NCBI GenBank assembly: GCA_016703155.1 | Contig: JADJCP010000010.1 | Location: 62,001-126,000 of the forward strand | Reading direction: 5' to 3' | Source of the DNA: Hydrogenophilales bacterium | Lineage (GTDB): Bacteria; Pseudomonadota; Gammaproteobacteria; Burkholderiales; Thiobacillaceae | Length of the DNA: 64,000 nucleotides | Shown: positions 19,514 through 28,059 of the stretch, in pieces | How the letters are laid out: the number at the start of each line of letters is the position of its first letter | Numbering within the stretch: position 1 is the stretch's first letter | The notes under the pieces: model-generated | What the model was told of the DNA's origin: nothing | Seen by the model: only the letters and a program-made list of their open reading frames with translations | Database searches by the model: none | Program-made: the position numbers and the translations under genes

Positions 19514-19543
19514 GTCGGGTTTAGGCCTTCGGCCTGACCCGAC
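19514..19543. repeat. REP-like hairpin between tkt and gap
   Basis: GTCGGGT and ACCCGAC pair as outer arms; inside, AGGCC and GGCCT pair around a TTC loop. Followed by CTACACC, it looks like the short palindromic repeats that begin with GTAGGTCGGGT in many proteobacteria. It lies in the 77-base gap between tkt and gap and may act as an RNA stabiliser or partial terminator. Confidence 0.6.
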
Positions 19544-19578
19544 CTACACCCTTATTTCACTAAAACAGGAGCAAAAAC

Positions 19579-20577
19579 ATGACTATCAAAGTCGGTATCA
19601 ACGGTTTTGGTCGTATCGGCCGCATGGCTTTCCGTGCCATCGCCAAGGATTTCCCCGGCATCGAAGTGGTCGGTATCAACGACCTGCTCGAGCCTGACTA
19701 CCTGGCCTACATGCTGAAATACGACTCCGTGCATGGTCGTTTCAACGGCGATGTGTCCACCGAAGGCGGCAACATGATCGTCAACGGCAAGACCATCCGC
19801 CTGACCGCCGAGCGCGATCCTTCCAACCTGAAGTGGAACGAAATCGGCGCCGATATTGTCATCGACTGTACCGGCTTCTTCCTCACCACCGAATCCTGCC
19901 AGGCCCACATCAAGGCCGGCGCCAAGAAGGTTGTCCAGTCCGCTCCGGCGAAGGACGACACGCCGATGTTCGTCTACGGCGTCAACCACAGCAAGTATGC
20001 CGGCGAGGCCATCGTTTCCGCCGCGTCCTGCACCACCAACTGCCTGGCGCCCGTCGCCAAGGTGTTGAACGACAACTGGGGCATCAAGCGTGGCCTGATG
20101 ACCACCGTGCATGCCGCCACCGCGACCCAGAAGACCGTTGACGGCCCGTCCATGAAAGACTGGCGTGGTGGTCGCGGCATCCTGGAAAACATCATCCCGT
20201 CCTCCACCGGCGCCGCCAAGGCCGTCGGCAAGGTCCTGCCCGAGTTGAACAAGAAGCTCACCGGCATGGCCTTCCGCGTCCCCACCTCCGACGTCTCCGT
20301 GGTCGACCTGACCGTGGAACTGAACAAGGAAGCCGCCTACGCCGACATCTGCGCCGCAATGAAGGCTGCGTCTGAAGGTGAACTGAAGGGCGTGCTGGGT
20401 TACACCAACGAGAAGGTGGTGTCGACCGACTTCGTCGGTAACTCCGCACCTTCCACCTTCGACGCCGAAGCCGGCATCGCCTTGGACAGCACCTTCGTCA
20501 AGGTCGTCGCCTGGTACGACAACGAGTACGGCTACACCTGCAACATGCTCCGTCTGGTCGAGCACGTCGCCAAGTAA
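19579..20577 (+). CDS. gap: Glyceraldehyde-3-phosphate dehydrogenase
   Basis: Converts glyceraldehyde 3-phosphate to 1,3-bisphosphoglycerate with NAD(P). The 332 residues show the Rossmann start GINGFGRIGRMAFRA, the catalytic Cys in SAASCTTNCLAP (about residue 153), the His in TTVHAATATQ, and the late NEYGYTCNML. The residue after the second strand (EVVGINDL) is Asn-Asp, usual for NAD use, but dual specificity cannot be excluded. AGGAG nine bases before the ATG. Second gene of the sugar cluster. Confidence 0.97.
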   Translation: MTIKVGINGFGRIGRMAFRAIAKDFPGIEVVGINDLLEPDYLAYMLKYDSVHGRFNGDVSTEGGNMIVNGKTIRLTAERDPSNLKWNEIGADIVIDCTGFFLTTESCQAHIKAGAKKVVQSAPAKDDTPMFVYGVNHSKYAGEAIVSAASCTTNCLAPVAKVLNDNWGIKRGLMTTVHAATATQKTVDGPSMKDWRGGRGILENIIPSSTGAAKAVGKVLPELNKKLTGMAFRVPTSDVSVVDLTVELNKEAAYADICAAMKAASEGELKGVLGYTNEKVVSTDFVGNSAPSTFDAEAGIALDSTFVKVVAWYDNEYGYTCNMLRLVEHVAK

Positions 20578-20586
20578 TCAAGTTGA

Positions 20587-20641
20587 AAGAGGCAGGATTC
20601 AAGATACAAGGAGTTTCCTTGCATCTTGTTTCTTGCCTCTT
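20587..20641. repeat. Long imperfect hairpin between gap and pgk
   Basis: The outer arms AAGAGGCA/TGCCTCTT and the inner arms CAAGATACAAGGA/TCCTTGCATCTTG form an imperfect hairpin of nearly 55 bases with a three-base loop. There is no U-tract, so it is not a standard terminator. It lies in a 136-base gap and differs in sequence from the two other hairpins of the cluster. Confidence 0.6.
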
Positions 20642-20713
20642 GCACCTGCGTTATTGAGTCGTAAGGCCTGAGCCCCCTCAGCCCTTACCGCTTAACCGAA
20701 CAGGAGAACCCGA

Positions 20714-21898
20714 ATGGCTAAATTCCTCCGCATGACCGACCTTGATCTGAAGGGCAAGCGCGTCTTCATCCGCGCCGATCTGAACGTGCCCGTCAAGGAT
20801 GGCAAGGTCACCTCCGACGCCCGCATTACCGCGTCCATGCCCACCATCGAGCACGCCATGAAGGCCGGCGCGAAGGTCATGGTCACCTCCCACCTGGGCC
20901 GCCCGACCGAAGGCGAGTGGAACGAGGAAGTCTCCCTCAAGCCCGTGGCCGCGATGATGGCTGCCAAGCTGGGCAAGCCGGTGCGCCTGATCAAGGACTG
21001 GGTCGATGGCGGTTTTGATGTCGCCGAGGGCGAAGTCGTGCTGCTGGAAAACTGCCGGGTCAACAAGGGCGAGAAGAAGAACGTCGAAGAGACCGCGCGC
21101 AAGTACGCCGCGCTGTGCGACGTGTTCGTCATGGACGCCTTCGGCACCGCCCACCGCGCCGAGGCCTCCACCTACGGCATCGCCCAGTACGCGCCGACCG
21201 CCTGCGCCGGCAAGCTGGTTTCCGAGGAACTGGAAGCCCTGGACAAGGCCCTGGCCAACCCGGCCCGGCCGATGGTCGCCATCGTCGGCGGCTCAAAAGT
21301 TTCCACAAAACTGACCGTGCTGGAAGCCCTGTCCGAGAAGTGCGAACAACTGGTGGTCGGCGGCGGCATCGCCAACACCTTCCTGGCCGCGACCGGCAAA
21401 AATGTCGGCAAGTCACTGTGCGAGCACGACCTGATCCCCACCGCCCAGGCCCTGATCACCAAGATGACCGCGCGCGGCGCCACCATTCCCATCGCCGTCG
21501 ACGTGGTCTGCGGCAAGCAGTTCGATGCCAACGAGCCGGCCGTCGCCAAGGCCGCCGGTGACGTCGCCGACGACGACATGATCTTCGATATCGGTCCGAA
21601 ATCCGCTCAGGAACTGGTGGACATCATCATGAAGGCGGGCACCGTGGTCTGGAACGGCCCGGTCGGCGTCTTCGAGTTCGACCAGTTCGGCGCCGGCACC
21701 AAGGCCATTGCCATGGCCATCGCCAGCACCAAGGCCTTCACCCTGGCCGGCGGCGGCGACACCATCGCCGCGATCCAGAAGTACGACATTTACGACAAGG
21801 TGTCCTACATCTCCACCGCCGGCGGCGCCTTCCTGGAATACCTGGAAGGCAAGGTCCTGCCGGCCGTGGATATCCTGGAGAAGCGGGCGCAGGGTTGA
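20714..21898 (+). CDS. pgk: Phosphoglycerate kinase
   Basis: Transfers phosphate between 1,3-bisphosphoglycerate and ADP. The 394 residues carry the N-domain motifs RADLNVPVKDG and MVTSHLGRPTEG, the hinge and nucleotide part with VGGSKVSTKLTVLEAL, and WNGPVGVFEFDQFG plus GGGDT in the C-domain. Length is standard. AGGAGAACCCGA precedes the ATG. Third gene of the tkt-fba cluster. Confidence 0.97.
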   Translation: MAKFLRMTDLDLKGKRVFIRADLNVPVKDGKVTSDARITASMPTIEHAMKAGAKVMVTSHLGRPTEGEWNEEVSLKPVAAMMAAKLGKPVRLIKDWVDGGFDVAEGEVVLLENCRVNKGEKKNVEETARKYAALCDVFVMDAFGTAHRAEASTYGIAQYAPTACAGKLVSEELEALDKALANPARPMVAIVGGSKVSTKLTVLEALSEKCEQLVVGGGIANTFLAATGKNVGKSLCEHDLIPTAQALITKMTARGATIPIAVDVVCGKQFDANEPAVAKAAGDVADDDMIFDIGPKSAQELVDIIMKAGTVVWNGPVGVFEFDQFGAGTKAIAMAIASTKAFTLAGGGDTIAAIQKYDIYDKVSYISTAGGAFLEYLEGKVLPAVDILEKRAQG

Positions 21899-21900
21899 CC

Positions 21901-21957
21901 TGTAGGAGCGGCCGCCTGGCCGCGATTCGAATGTATCGCGCCTAAGGCGCTCCTACA
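21901..21957. repeat. REP-like element between pgk and pyk
   Basis: TGTAGGAGCG and CGCTCCTACA are perfect ten-base terminal arms. Inside lie two smaller hairpins, GCGGCC-GCCT-GGCCGC and GCGCC-TAA-GGCGC. The core (TAGGAGCGGCC...GGCCGCGATTC) matches the REP sequences I know from Pseudomonas and Xanthomonas. It fills most of the 74-base gap. Confidence 0.7.
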
Positions 21958-21972
21958 GAGGAACGAACAGAT

Positions 21973-23409
21973 ATGTTACGTAGAACCAAGATAGTTGCCA
22001 CGCTGGGCCCGGCCTGCACCGACCCCAAGGTGCTGGACCGGATGATCGAGGCCGGTGTCGATGTCGTACGCCTGAACTTTTCGCACGGCTCGGCGGAAGA
22101 GCATATCCAGCGCGCCGATCTGGTGCGCTCCCTGGCCAAGACGCGCGGTCGCGCCGTCGGCGTCCTGGTCGACCTGCAAGGTCCGAAGATCCGTATCGGC
22201 AAGTTCAAGGACGGTAAGATTCTCCTGAACAACGGCGATCGTTTTACGCTTGATGCCGATTGCGAACTGGGCGACCAGGAACGCGTCGGCCTGGACTACC
22301 CCGATCTGGTCTATGACGTATCGCGCGGCTCGACGCTGATCCTGGACGATGGCCGCATCGAGATGTGGGTTGAGGACGTGCAGGGTACGCAAGTGGTCTG
22401 CAAGGTCGTGCAAGGCGGCGTGCTCTCCAACAATAAGGGCATCAACCGCAAGGGCGGCGGTCTGTCCGCCTCGGCCCTGACCGACAAGGACATCGAGGAC
22501 ATCAAGACAGCGGCAATGCTGAAGGCCGATTACCTGGCCGTCTCCTTCCCGCGCTCGGCGGCGGATATCCAGCAGGCGCGCGAGATCCTCCAGGCGCACG
22601 GCGGCAAGTCGTGGATCGTCGCCAAGATCGAGCGCGCCGAGGCCGTCGAGGCGCTCGAAGCCATCGTCAAGGCGTCCGATGCCATCATGGTGGCGCGCGG
22701 CGACCTGGGCGTCGAAGTCGGCGATGCCGCCGTGCCGTCGCTGCAAAAGAAAATGATTCGCCTGGCCCGACAGCACAACAAGCTGGCGATCACCGCGACA
22801 CAGATGATGGAGTCGATGATCTCCAGCCCGATCCCGACCCGTGCCGAGGTCTCCGACGTCGCCAATGCGGTACTCGACGGTACCGACGCGGTGATGCTCT
22901 CGGCGGAAACCGCCGTGGGCGACTATCCCATCGAGACCATCGCCGCCATGAACCGCATCTGTATCGAGGCGGAAAAGGAAGTCGAGACCCCGAACTTCGG
23001 CGACTACCAGAGCAAGGACGGTATCCTGCGTGTCGACGAGGCCATCGCCAAGTCGGCGGCGTACACGGCGCTGAACCTGAACGTCAAGGCCATCGCCGCC
23101 ATGACCCAGTCGGGCTCGACGGCCTTGTGGATGTCGCGCATCAGCACCCATGTGCCGATCTACGCACTCACCCCCGAGGTCGAGACGCGCCGCAAGGTGA
23201 CCTTGTTCCGGGGTGTCTACCCGGTCAATTTCAAGCCATCCAGCAACGACCGCGACCAGCTCCTGGCCGAGGCCCAGGACGAGCTGCGCCGGCGCGGCGC
23301 GGTGCGCAACGGCGACCTGATCCTGCTGACCATCGGCGAGCCCATCGGACGCTCGGGCGGCACCAACACCATGAAGATCGTTCGCATCGGCGAGCGTAAA
23401 ATGACATAA
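21973..23409 (+). CDS. pyk: Pyruvate kinase
   Basis: Last step of glycolysis: phosphoenolpyruvate and ADP to pyruvate and ATP. The 478 residues contain RTKIVATLGPA, the catalytic Lys in VAKIERAEAVEAL, the Mg/ADP motif MVARGDLGVEVG and ATQMMESMI. The C-terminal allosteric domain is complete (to RIGERKMT). The start ATG has AGGAACGAACAGAT ahead of it, from the end of the REP element. The four glycolytic genes on either side suggest co-expression. Confidence 0.97.
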   Translation: MLRRTKIVATLGPACTDPKVLDRMIEAGVDVVRLNFSHGSAEEHIQRADLVRSLAKTRGRAVGVLVDLQGPKIRIGKFKDGKILLNNGDRFTLDADCELGDQERVGLDYPDLVYDVSRGSTLILDDGRIEMWVEDVQGTQVVCKVVQGGVLSNNKGINRKGGGLSASALTDKDIEDIKTAAMLKADYLAVSFPRSAADIQQAREILQAHGGKSWIVAKIERAEAVEALEAIVKASDAIMVARGDLGVEVGDAAVPSLQKKMIRLARQHNKLAITATQMMESMISSPIPTRAEVSDVANAVLDGTDAVMLSAETAVGDYPIETIAAMNRICIEAEKEVETPNFGDYQSKDGILRVDEAIAKSAAYTALNLNVKAIAAMTQSGSTALWMSRISTHVPIYALTPEVETRRKVTLFRGVYPVNFKPSSNDRDQLLAEAQDELRRRGAVRNGDLILLTIGEPIGRSGGTNTMKIVRIGERKMT

Positions 23410-23437
23410 CTTTCCAGACCCTACAGGAGATACCTAG

Positions 23438-24505
23438 ATGGCACTGATTTCCCTGCGTCAACTTCTCGACCACGCCGCCGAACACGGCTATGGCCTACCC
23501 GCCTTCAACGTCAACAACATGGAACAGGTCCAGGCCATCATGCTGGCCGCCGCCGCGACCGACAGCCCGGTGATCCTGCAAGGCTCCGCCGGTGCCCGTT
23601 CCTATGCCGGCGAGCCCTTCCTGCGCCACCTTATCCTGGCCGCCATCGAGCAATATCCGCAGATCCCGGTGTGCATGCACCAGGACCACGGCGCCAGCCC
23701 GAGCATTTGCTTCCGCTCCATCCAGTCCGGCTTCAGTTCGGTGATGATGGACGGTTCCCTGGGTACCGACGGCAAGACCCCGTCGACCTATGAGTACAAC
23801 GTCGACACCACCCGCCACGTCGTCGAACTGGCGCATGCCTGCGGCGTCTCCGTCGAAGGCGAACTGGGCTGCCTGGGCTCCCTGGAAACCGGCAAGGCCG
23901 GCGAGGAAGACGGCCACGGCGCCGAAGGCGTGCTGGACCACTCCGCTCTGCTGACCGACCCCGACGAGGCCGCCGACTTCGTCACCAAGACCCGCGTCGA
24001 TGCCCTGGCCATCGCCATCGGCACCAGCCACGGCGCCTACAAGTTCACCCAGAAGCCCACCGGCAAGGTGCTGCGCATCGACCGCGTGAAGGAAATTCAT
24101 GCCCGCATCCCCAGCGTTCACCTGGTCATGCATGGCTCCTCCTCGGTGCCGGAAGACTGGCTTGCCATCATCAACAGCTATGGCGGCGACATGGGCCAGA
24201 CCTACGGCGTGCCGGTCAGCGAAATCGTCGAAGGCATCAAGAACGGTGTGCGCAAGGTGAACATCGACACCGACCTGCGCATGGCCTCCACCGGCGCCAT
24301 CCGCAAGCATCTCGCCGAGAACAAGGCCAACTTCGATCCGCGCAAGTTCCTGAAGGAAGCCACCAAGGCCATGAGCGGCATCTGTTCGGCGCGCTACGAA
24401 GCCTTCGGTGCCGCCGGCCAGGCCAGCAAGATCGGCAAGATCTACAACCTGGAAGACATGCAGAAGCGCTACGACAAGGGCGAACTCGACCCCAAGGTCA
24501 ACTGA
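23438..24505 (+). CDS. fba: Class II fructose-bisphosphate aldolase
   Basis: Zinc-dependent aldolase, used in glycolysis and the Calvin cycle (CbbA type). The 355 residues have the zinc ligands in CMHQDHGAS (about residue 83), the acidic loop EGELGCLGSLE, IGTSHGAYKF and the phosphate-binding NIDTDLRMASTGAIR. It is of the longer class IIB type found in autotrophs. AGGAGATACCTAG leads into the ATG, 28 bases after pyk. A strong terminator follows the gene. Confidence 0.96.
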   Translation: MALISLRQLLDHAAEHGYGLPAFNVNNMEQVQAIMLAAAATDSPVILQGSAGARSYAGEPFLRHLILAAIEQYPQIPVCMHQDHGASPSICFRSIQSGFSSVMMDGSLGTDGKTPSTYEYNVDTTRHVVELAHACGVSVEGELGCLGSLETGKAGEEDGHGAEGVLDHSALLTDPDEAADFVTKTRVDALAIAIGTSHGAYKFTQKPTGKVLRIDRVKEIHARIPSVHLVMHGSSSVPEDWLAIINSYGGDMGQTYGVPVSEIVEGIKNGVRKVNIDTDLRMASTGAIRKHLAENKANFDPRKFLKEATKAMSGICSARYEAFGAAGQASKIGKIYNLEDMQKRYDKGELDPKVN

Positions 24506-24524
24506 GTCTTCGCGCTATCATAGA

Positions 24525-24552
24525 GGGCGGCGCAAGCCGCCCTTTTTGTTTT
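24525..24552 (+). terminator. Intrinsic terminator after fba
   Basis: GGGCGGC-GCAA-GCCGCCC makes a seven-base-pair GC stem with a GCAA tetraloop, followed by TTTTTGTTTT. It ends the sugar-metabolism transcript, or partly reads through into purC, whose start is 12 bases beyond. Confidence 0.9.
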
Positions 24553-24563
24553 CAGGAACCGAT

Positions 24564-25445
24564 ATGTCCGACGCCCTCTTTGAAACCGCCATCAAGTCCC
24601 TGCCGCTGCTGCACAAAGGCAAGGTCCGCGACATCTATGCCGTTGACGACCGGCGCATGCTGCTGGTCACCACCGACCGCATGTCGGCCTTCGATGTAGT
24701 CATGCCGACGCCCATCCCCGGCAAGGGCAAGGTACTCACCGCCGTGGCGGATTTCTGGTTCCGGAAACTGGCGCACATCCTGCCCAATCAGCTCACCGGC
24801 GACGATCCCGAGTCGGTCGTGGCGCCCGAGGAGCGTGATCAAGTACGCGGCCGGGCAGTGGTGGTGAAGCGCCTCAAGGCCCTGCCGGTCGAGGCCATCG
24901 TGCGTGGCTACCTGGTCGGTTCCGGCTGGTCTGATTACCAGAAGACCGGCGCCGTGTGCGGCATCAAGCTGCCGGCCGGCCTGCGCCAGGCCGACAAGCT
25001 GCCCGAGCCGCTGTTCACCCCCTCCACCAAGGCGGCGGTAGGCGCCCATGACGAGAACATCGACTTCGCCGAATGCGAGAAGCTGCTCGGCGCCGACCTC
25101 GCCGCGCGCGTGCGCGACGCCGCCATCGCGCTTTACAAGGCGGCGGCCGACTATGCCCTGACCAAGGGCATCATCATCGCCGACACCAAATTCGAGTTCG
25201 GCCTGGACGCGAACGGCACCCTGACCCTGATCGACGAGGTCCTGACGCCCGATTCGTCACGCTTCTGGCCGGTGGACGAGTACAAGGTCGGCAGCAACCC
25301 GCCCAGCTTCGACAAGCAATACGTCCGTGACTGGCTCACCCAGTCCGGCTGGAACAAGCAGCCGCCCGGCCCCGAACTGCCTGCCGAGGTGGTGGCGAAG
25401 ACGGCCGAGAAATACGACGAGGCACTGCGCAGGCTGACGGCGTAA
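24564..25445 (+). CDS. purC: Phosphoribosylaminoimidazole-succinocarboxamide synthase
   Basis: Purine synthesis enzyme that joins CAIR and aspartate with ATP. The 293 residues show the ATP loop HKGKVRDIYAV, TDRMSAFDVVMP, VRGYLVGSGWSDYQ and LIDEVLTPDSSRFWP. The ATG at 24564 has AGGAA seven bases ahead; a longer frame upstream is only the fba reading shadow. It lies directly after the fba terminator, an arrangement I know from related betaproteobacteria, and converges on the restriction island. Confidence 0.97.
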   Translation: MSDALFETAIKSLPLLHKGKVRDIYAVDDRRMLLVTTDRMSAFDVVMPTPIPGKGKVLTAVADFWFRKLAHILPNQLTGDDPESVVAPEERDQVRGRAVVVKRLKALPVEAIVRGYLVGSGWSDYQKTGAVCGIKLPAGLRQADKLPEPLFTPSTKAAVGAHDENIDFAECEKLLGADLAARVRDAAIALYKAAADYALTKGIIIADTKFEFGLDANGTLTLIDEVLTPDSSRFWPVDEYKVGSNPPSFDKQYVRDWLTQSGWNKQPPGPELPAEVVAKTAEKYDEALRRLTA

Positions 25446-25486
25446 AACGGGACGAAAGGATCAACCAGCAACCCTATCGCGTGGAC

Positions 25487-26575
25487 TCAGAACCCCTGAG
25501 GCACCAACCCCAGCGAGTTGATCTTCTCGTTCACTAGCGCCAGCGCATCGTGGATCGCCAGAACTTCCAGGTAATCCCAATACTTCAGCTTCCCTGACAA
25601 GCCGGGCACACTGGCCGAGTGTTTTTTGATTTTTTCAATCTGGGCCGCGTCGGACACCGCGACCACTCCCTGCACCGCCGGATTGTTGAGCGACTTCAGC
25701 AGGTTGATGATCAGGCTGTCGATGGAGCCTTTTGTCTGCACCTTGAAGACGTAGATCACCCGACCCATATTGCCGATGGTGGATTCCCACACCGTATCCA
25801 CCTTGGAGCCATCCGCCACCTTCACTTCCACCCGGCTGTTGAAGCCCAGCCAGGTGCCGATGGCGGCCAGCTTGTCACGGATTTCATCATGGACGAAGGG
25901 CGCGTCGCTGGCGGTGGCGGCATCCTTAACCACCTCGACTGAGGTCTCCTTGTCGAACATGCGGCTTAGGTTGCTCTCTACCTGGAGCTCATCCCAGATG
26001 AAGTAGTCGGCGGTCAGCATGTTGGCGTCGGTGTCCCCGGAAACTCGCAACGCCGCCACGATCTCGCCAACCTGCGCCGAAATCACTTCGTAGCGTTTCC
26101 CGTCCATCTGATAGTCGTAACGGGGCAATTTCTCCACCCCGAGGTAATTCAGGCCCGCATAGGCGCGGCGGTTCCAGATGGCGCATTGGTCCGGGTGGGT
26201 GTGACACAACAGTTCGCTTATCATGGCCGGGCCGATGCCCTTCACCTTCTGGCGGAAGCGATCCCATCGCTTGGCCACCGGGGCTGATCCCCAGAGCAAT
26301 TCCGCGAGTTCGGCACGCAAGACTGGCAGACCGTTGTTATCGATCAACTTGTCGGTGACGTAATGCTTGTTGCCCCAGATCAGCATGGCCCACAGGGGCG
26401 CCAGGTATTCGTAGAGTCCATCCGCATCCAGTGCCAGCAAGCGCTCCCGGGTCCAGGCCTGGAAGCCGATGACCCGCTTCTGACGTTCTTCCAGGTCGGC
26501 ACGGTGTTTTTCCGGGTTTTTCCGGAGGTGGCCAAGGTAGGACTGGATATGTTTCTTCAACAGGGCTTCATTCAT
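25487..26575 (-). CDS. Unrecognised protein with HhH-like segment and nuclease-like C-terminus
   Basis: A 362-residue protein I cannot name. Residues about 1-70 are helical and basic. Near 105-145 the stretch KVKGIGPAMISELLCHTHP is helix-hairpin-helix-like and followed by CAIWNRRAYAGLNYLG, reminiscent of base-excision glycosylase folds. The C-terminal half (about 235-330) has an alternating pattern with VEVKVADGSKVDTVWE, then VIYVFKVQTKGSIDSLI; the spacing D...x-V-Q-T-K is like a PD-(D/E)xK fold, but the acidic residue expected before VQTK is Lys here. It closes an eight-gene island; AGGGAG ahead of the ATG supports the start. Function in defence is inferred from position only. Confidence 0.7.
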   Translation of the reverse strand: MNEALLKKHIQSYLGHLRKNPEKHRADLEERQKRVIGFQAWTRERLLALDADGLYEYLAPLWAMLIWGNKHYVTDKLIDNNGLPVLRAELAELLWGSAPVAKRWDRFRQKVKGIGPAMISELLCHTHPDQCAIWNRRAYAGLNYLGVEKLPRYDYQMDGKRYEVISAQVGEIVAALRVSGDTDANMLTADYFIWDELQVESNLSRMFDKETSVEVVKDAATASDAPFVHDEIRDKLAAIGTWLGFNSRVEVKVADGSKVDTVWESTIGNMGRVIYVFKVQTKGSIDSLIINLLKSLNNPAVQGVVAVSDAAQIEKIKKHSASVPGLSGKLKYWDYLEVLAIHDALALVNEKINSLGLVPQGF

Positions 26576-26602
26576 TGCTCTGGCTCCCTGGATTGGGGTG
26601 TT

Positions 26603-27646
26603 TCAACGCGAATCCGGTTTCTTGTGCTTGGGTAGCTTACTTGCCATCTGTTCCAGCGCGCCGACCCGCTGGGCCTCGCCCTCCGCTTCCAGCAAGGCCC
26701 GGCGCCGCGCCGCGAAGCGTGCGTACTCGGTTTCGGCGTGGGCGTCCGCTTCCAGCTTGGATACGCTGCCGATGTCCGGCAGCACCTGCCGGTCGTTGAA
26801 TTTCAGGAAGGCATCCAGCTTCTCGCCCCAATCCTTAAGAAAAACTTCCTTGCGTCGCCTGGCCTGATCCTCGGCGAAATCCAGCCACATCACGACGATG
26901 CGGTTCAACTCGCCGATCTCCGGCTCCAGCAGATAGTTCTTGGCGACGGTCACGTCCGCCTTGCGCACCACGCCGGATTTCGACGAAGTCAGACCCATGT
27001 TCGGTTTGCCCGCGTCCGCCCGCTCCCGGATCAGCTCCGCCGCCGTCTTGCCCGTCACCGCGAAATGCAGCTTGTTCTGGATGGTCTGGAAGAAGCGCGT
27101 CGTTTCCGGGAGGGAGGGCGCGTAGTCCGCCGCCATGGCGAATATTTCTCGCACCCGCAGGTACATCCGCCGCTCGCTGGCGCGGATGTCGCGGATGCGT
27201 TCCAGCAGCTCGTCGAAGCGGTCCGGCACGCCGGAACTCGCCATGGGCGGATTCTTGAGACGCTCGTCATCCAGGGTGAAGCCCTTGACCAGGTATTCCC
27301 GCAACCGCTCCGTGGCCCAGCGGCGGAACTGGGTGCCTCGCTGGGAGCGTACCCGGTAGCCGACGGCCAGGATGGCGTCCAAGTTGTAGTAGGCCACCCG
27401 GTAGTTCTTCCCGTCGGCGGCAGTTGTCAACCATTGGTTGACAACTGCATCGGCCGCCAATTCGCCTTCCGCGAAGATTGCCTTGAGATGCTTGGCGATG
27501 TTCTGCTTGCTAGTCTGGAATAGGTCCGCCATGCCTGATTGCGCGAGCCAAAGGGTGTCGGCGGCGAACCGGCATTCCACCCGGGCACGGCCGTCCTCGG
27601 TCTCGTAGAGCAGGAATTCGCCCGTAGGCTCGACTTGCTGGTTCAC
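26603..27646 (-). CDS. RhuM-family (virulence-type) protein
   Basis: A 347-residue protein of the RhuM family, which is common in restriction islands and has no firmly known biochemical role. The N-terminal part is recognisable: LWLAQSGMADLFQTSKQNIAKHL, then NLDAILAVGYRVRSQRGTQFRRWA and LREYLVKGF. This resembles a phage-antirepressor-like DNA-binding region. The C-terminal part is a long, charged, possibly coiled region ending near FAARRRALLEAEGEA. The GTG at 27646 overlaps the stop of the preceding gene (GTGA), so translation is coupled. Confidence 0.8.
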   Translation of the reverse strand: MNQQVEPTGEFLLYETEDGRARVECRFAADTLWLAQSGMADLFQTSKQNIAKHLKAIFAEGELAADAVVNQWLTTAADGKNYRVAYYNLDAILAVGYRVRSQRGTQFRRWATERLREYLVKGFTLDDERLKNPPMASSGVPDRFDELLERIRDIRASERRMYLRVREIFAMAADYAPSLPETTRFFQTIQNKLHFAVTGKTAAELIRERADAGKPNMGLTSSKSGVVRKADVTVAKNYLLEPEIGELNRIVVMWLDFAEDQARRRKEVFLKDWGEKLDAFLKFNDRQVLPDIGSVSKLEADAHAETEYARFAARRRALLEAEGEAQRVGALEQMASKLPKHKKPDSR

Positions 27647-28059
27647 GGCAACTCTCCCAATTCCCGTTCAATCTGCTCGATGCTGGGCAGGCTGGTCAGC
27701 AACACCTGGTTATGACCCCAGGGCAATTGTCCAACAGGCTGTTGGACAATTTCGGCATCCGGCCACGCCTCGGCAAAGGCCCGCATGTACATCAAGTTGG
27801 CGCGGGAAAAGCCCTTCATGTCGGGGAAAGCGGTGCGCAGGTCATGGGCCAGCCGCTCGATCACCTTCGCGCCCCAGCCCTGTTCCGCTTGGCGGCTTAG
27901 GATGTCCCGCCCGATCTGCCAGTACAGCGACACCAATTCTCGGTTCAAAGCCAGCGCTGCGCGCTGCTGGGCGGTGTGGATGCGGGTTTTCAGGTCGGCC
28001 AGCCAGTCGGCGTAGTCGGTGGGGACCGGGGTGAGGGTTGCTGGCGTGTTGTCTGTCAT
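27643..28059 (-). CDS. DUF1016 N-terminal domain protein, nuclease part missing
   Basis: A 138-residue protein with the DUF1016 (YhcG-like) N-terminal domain: NRELVSLYWQIGRDIL, GWGAKVIERLAHDLRTAFP and GFSRANLMYMRAFAEAWP. Full proteins of this family run to about 330 residues and end in a PD-(D/E)xK nuclease domain. Here the protein stops soon after PVGQLPWGHNQVLL with SLPSIEQIERELGELP, so the nuclease half is absent. The ATG at 28059 overlaps the HNH stop (ATGA). An in-frame TTG nine codons earlier is less likely. It could be a functional remnant or a broken copy. Confidence 0.75.
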   Translation of the reverse strand: MTDNTPATLTPVPTDYADWLADLKTRIHTAQQRAALALNRELVSLYWQIGRDILSRQAEQGWGAKVIERLAHDLRTAFPDMKGFSRANLMYMRAFAEAWPDAEIVQQPVGQLPWGHNQVLLTSLPSIEQIERELGELP

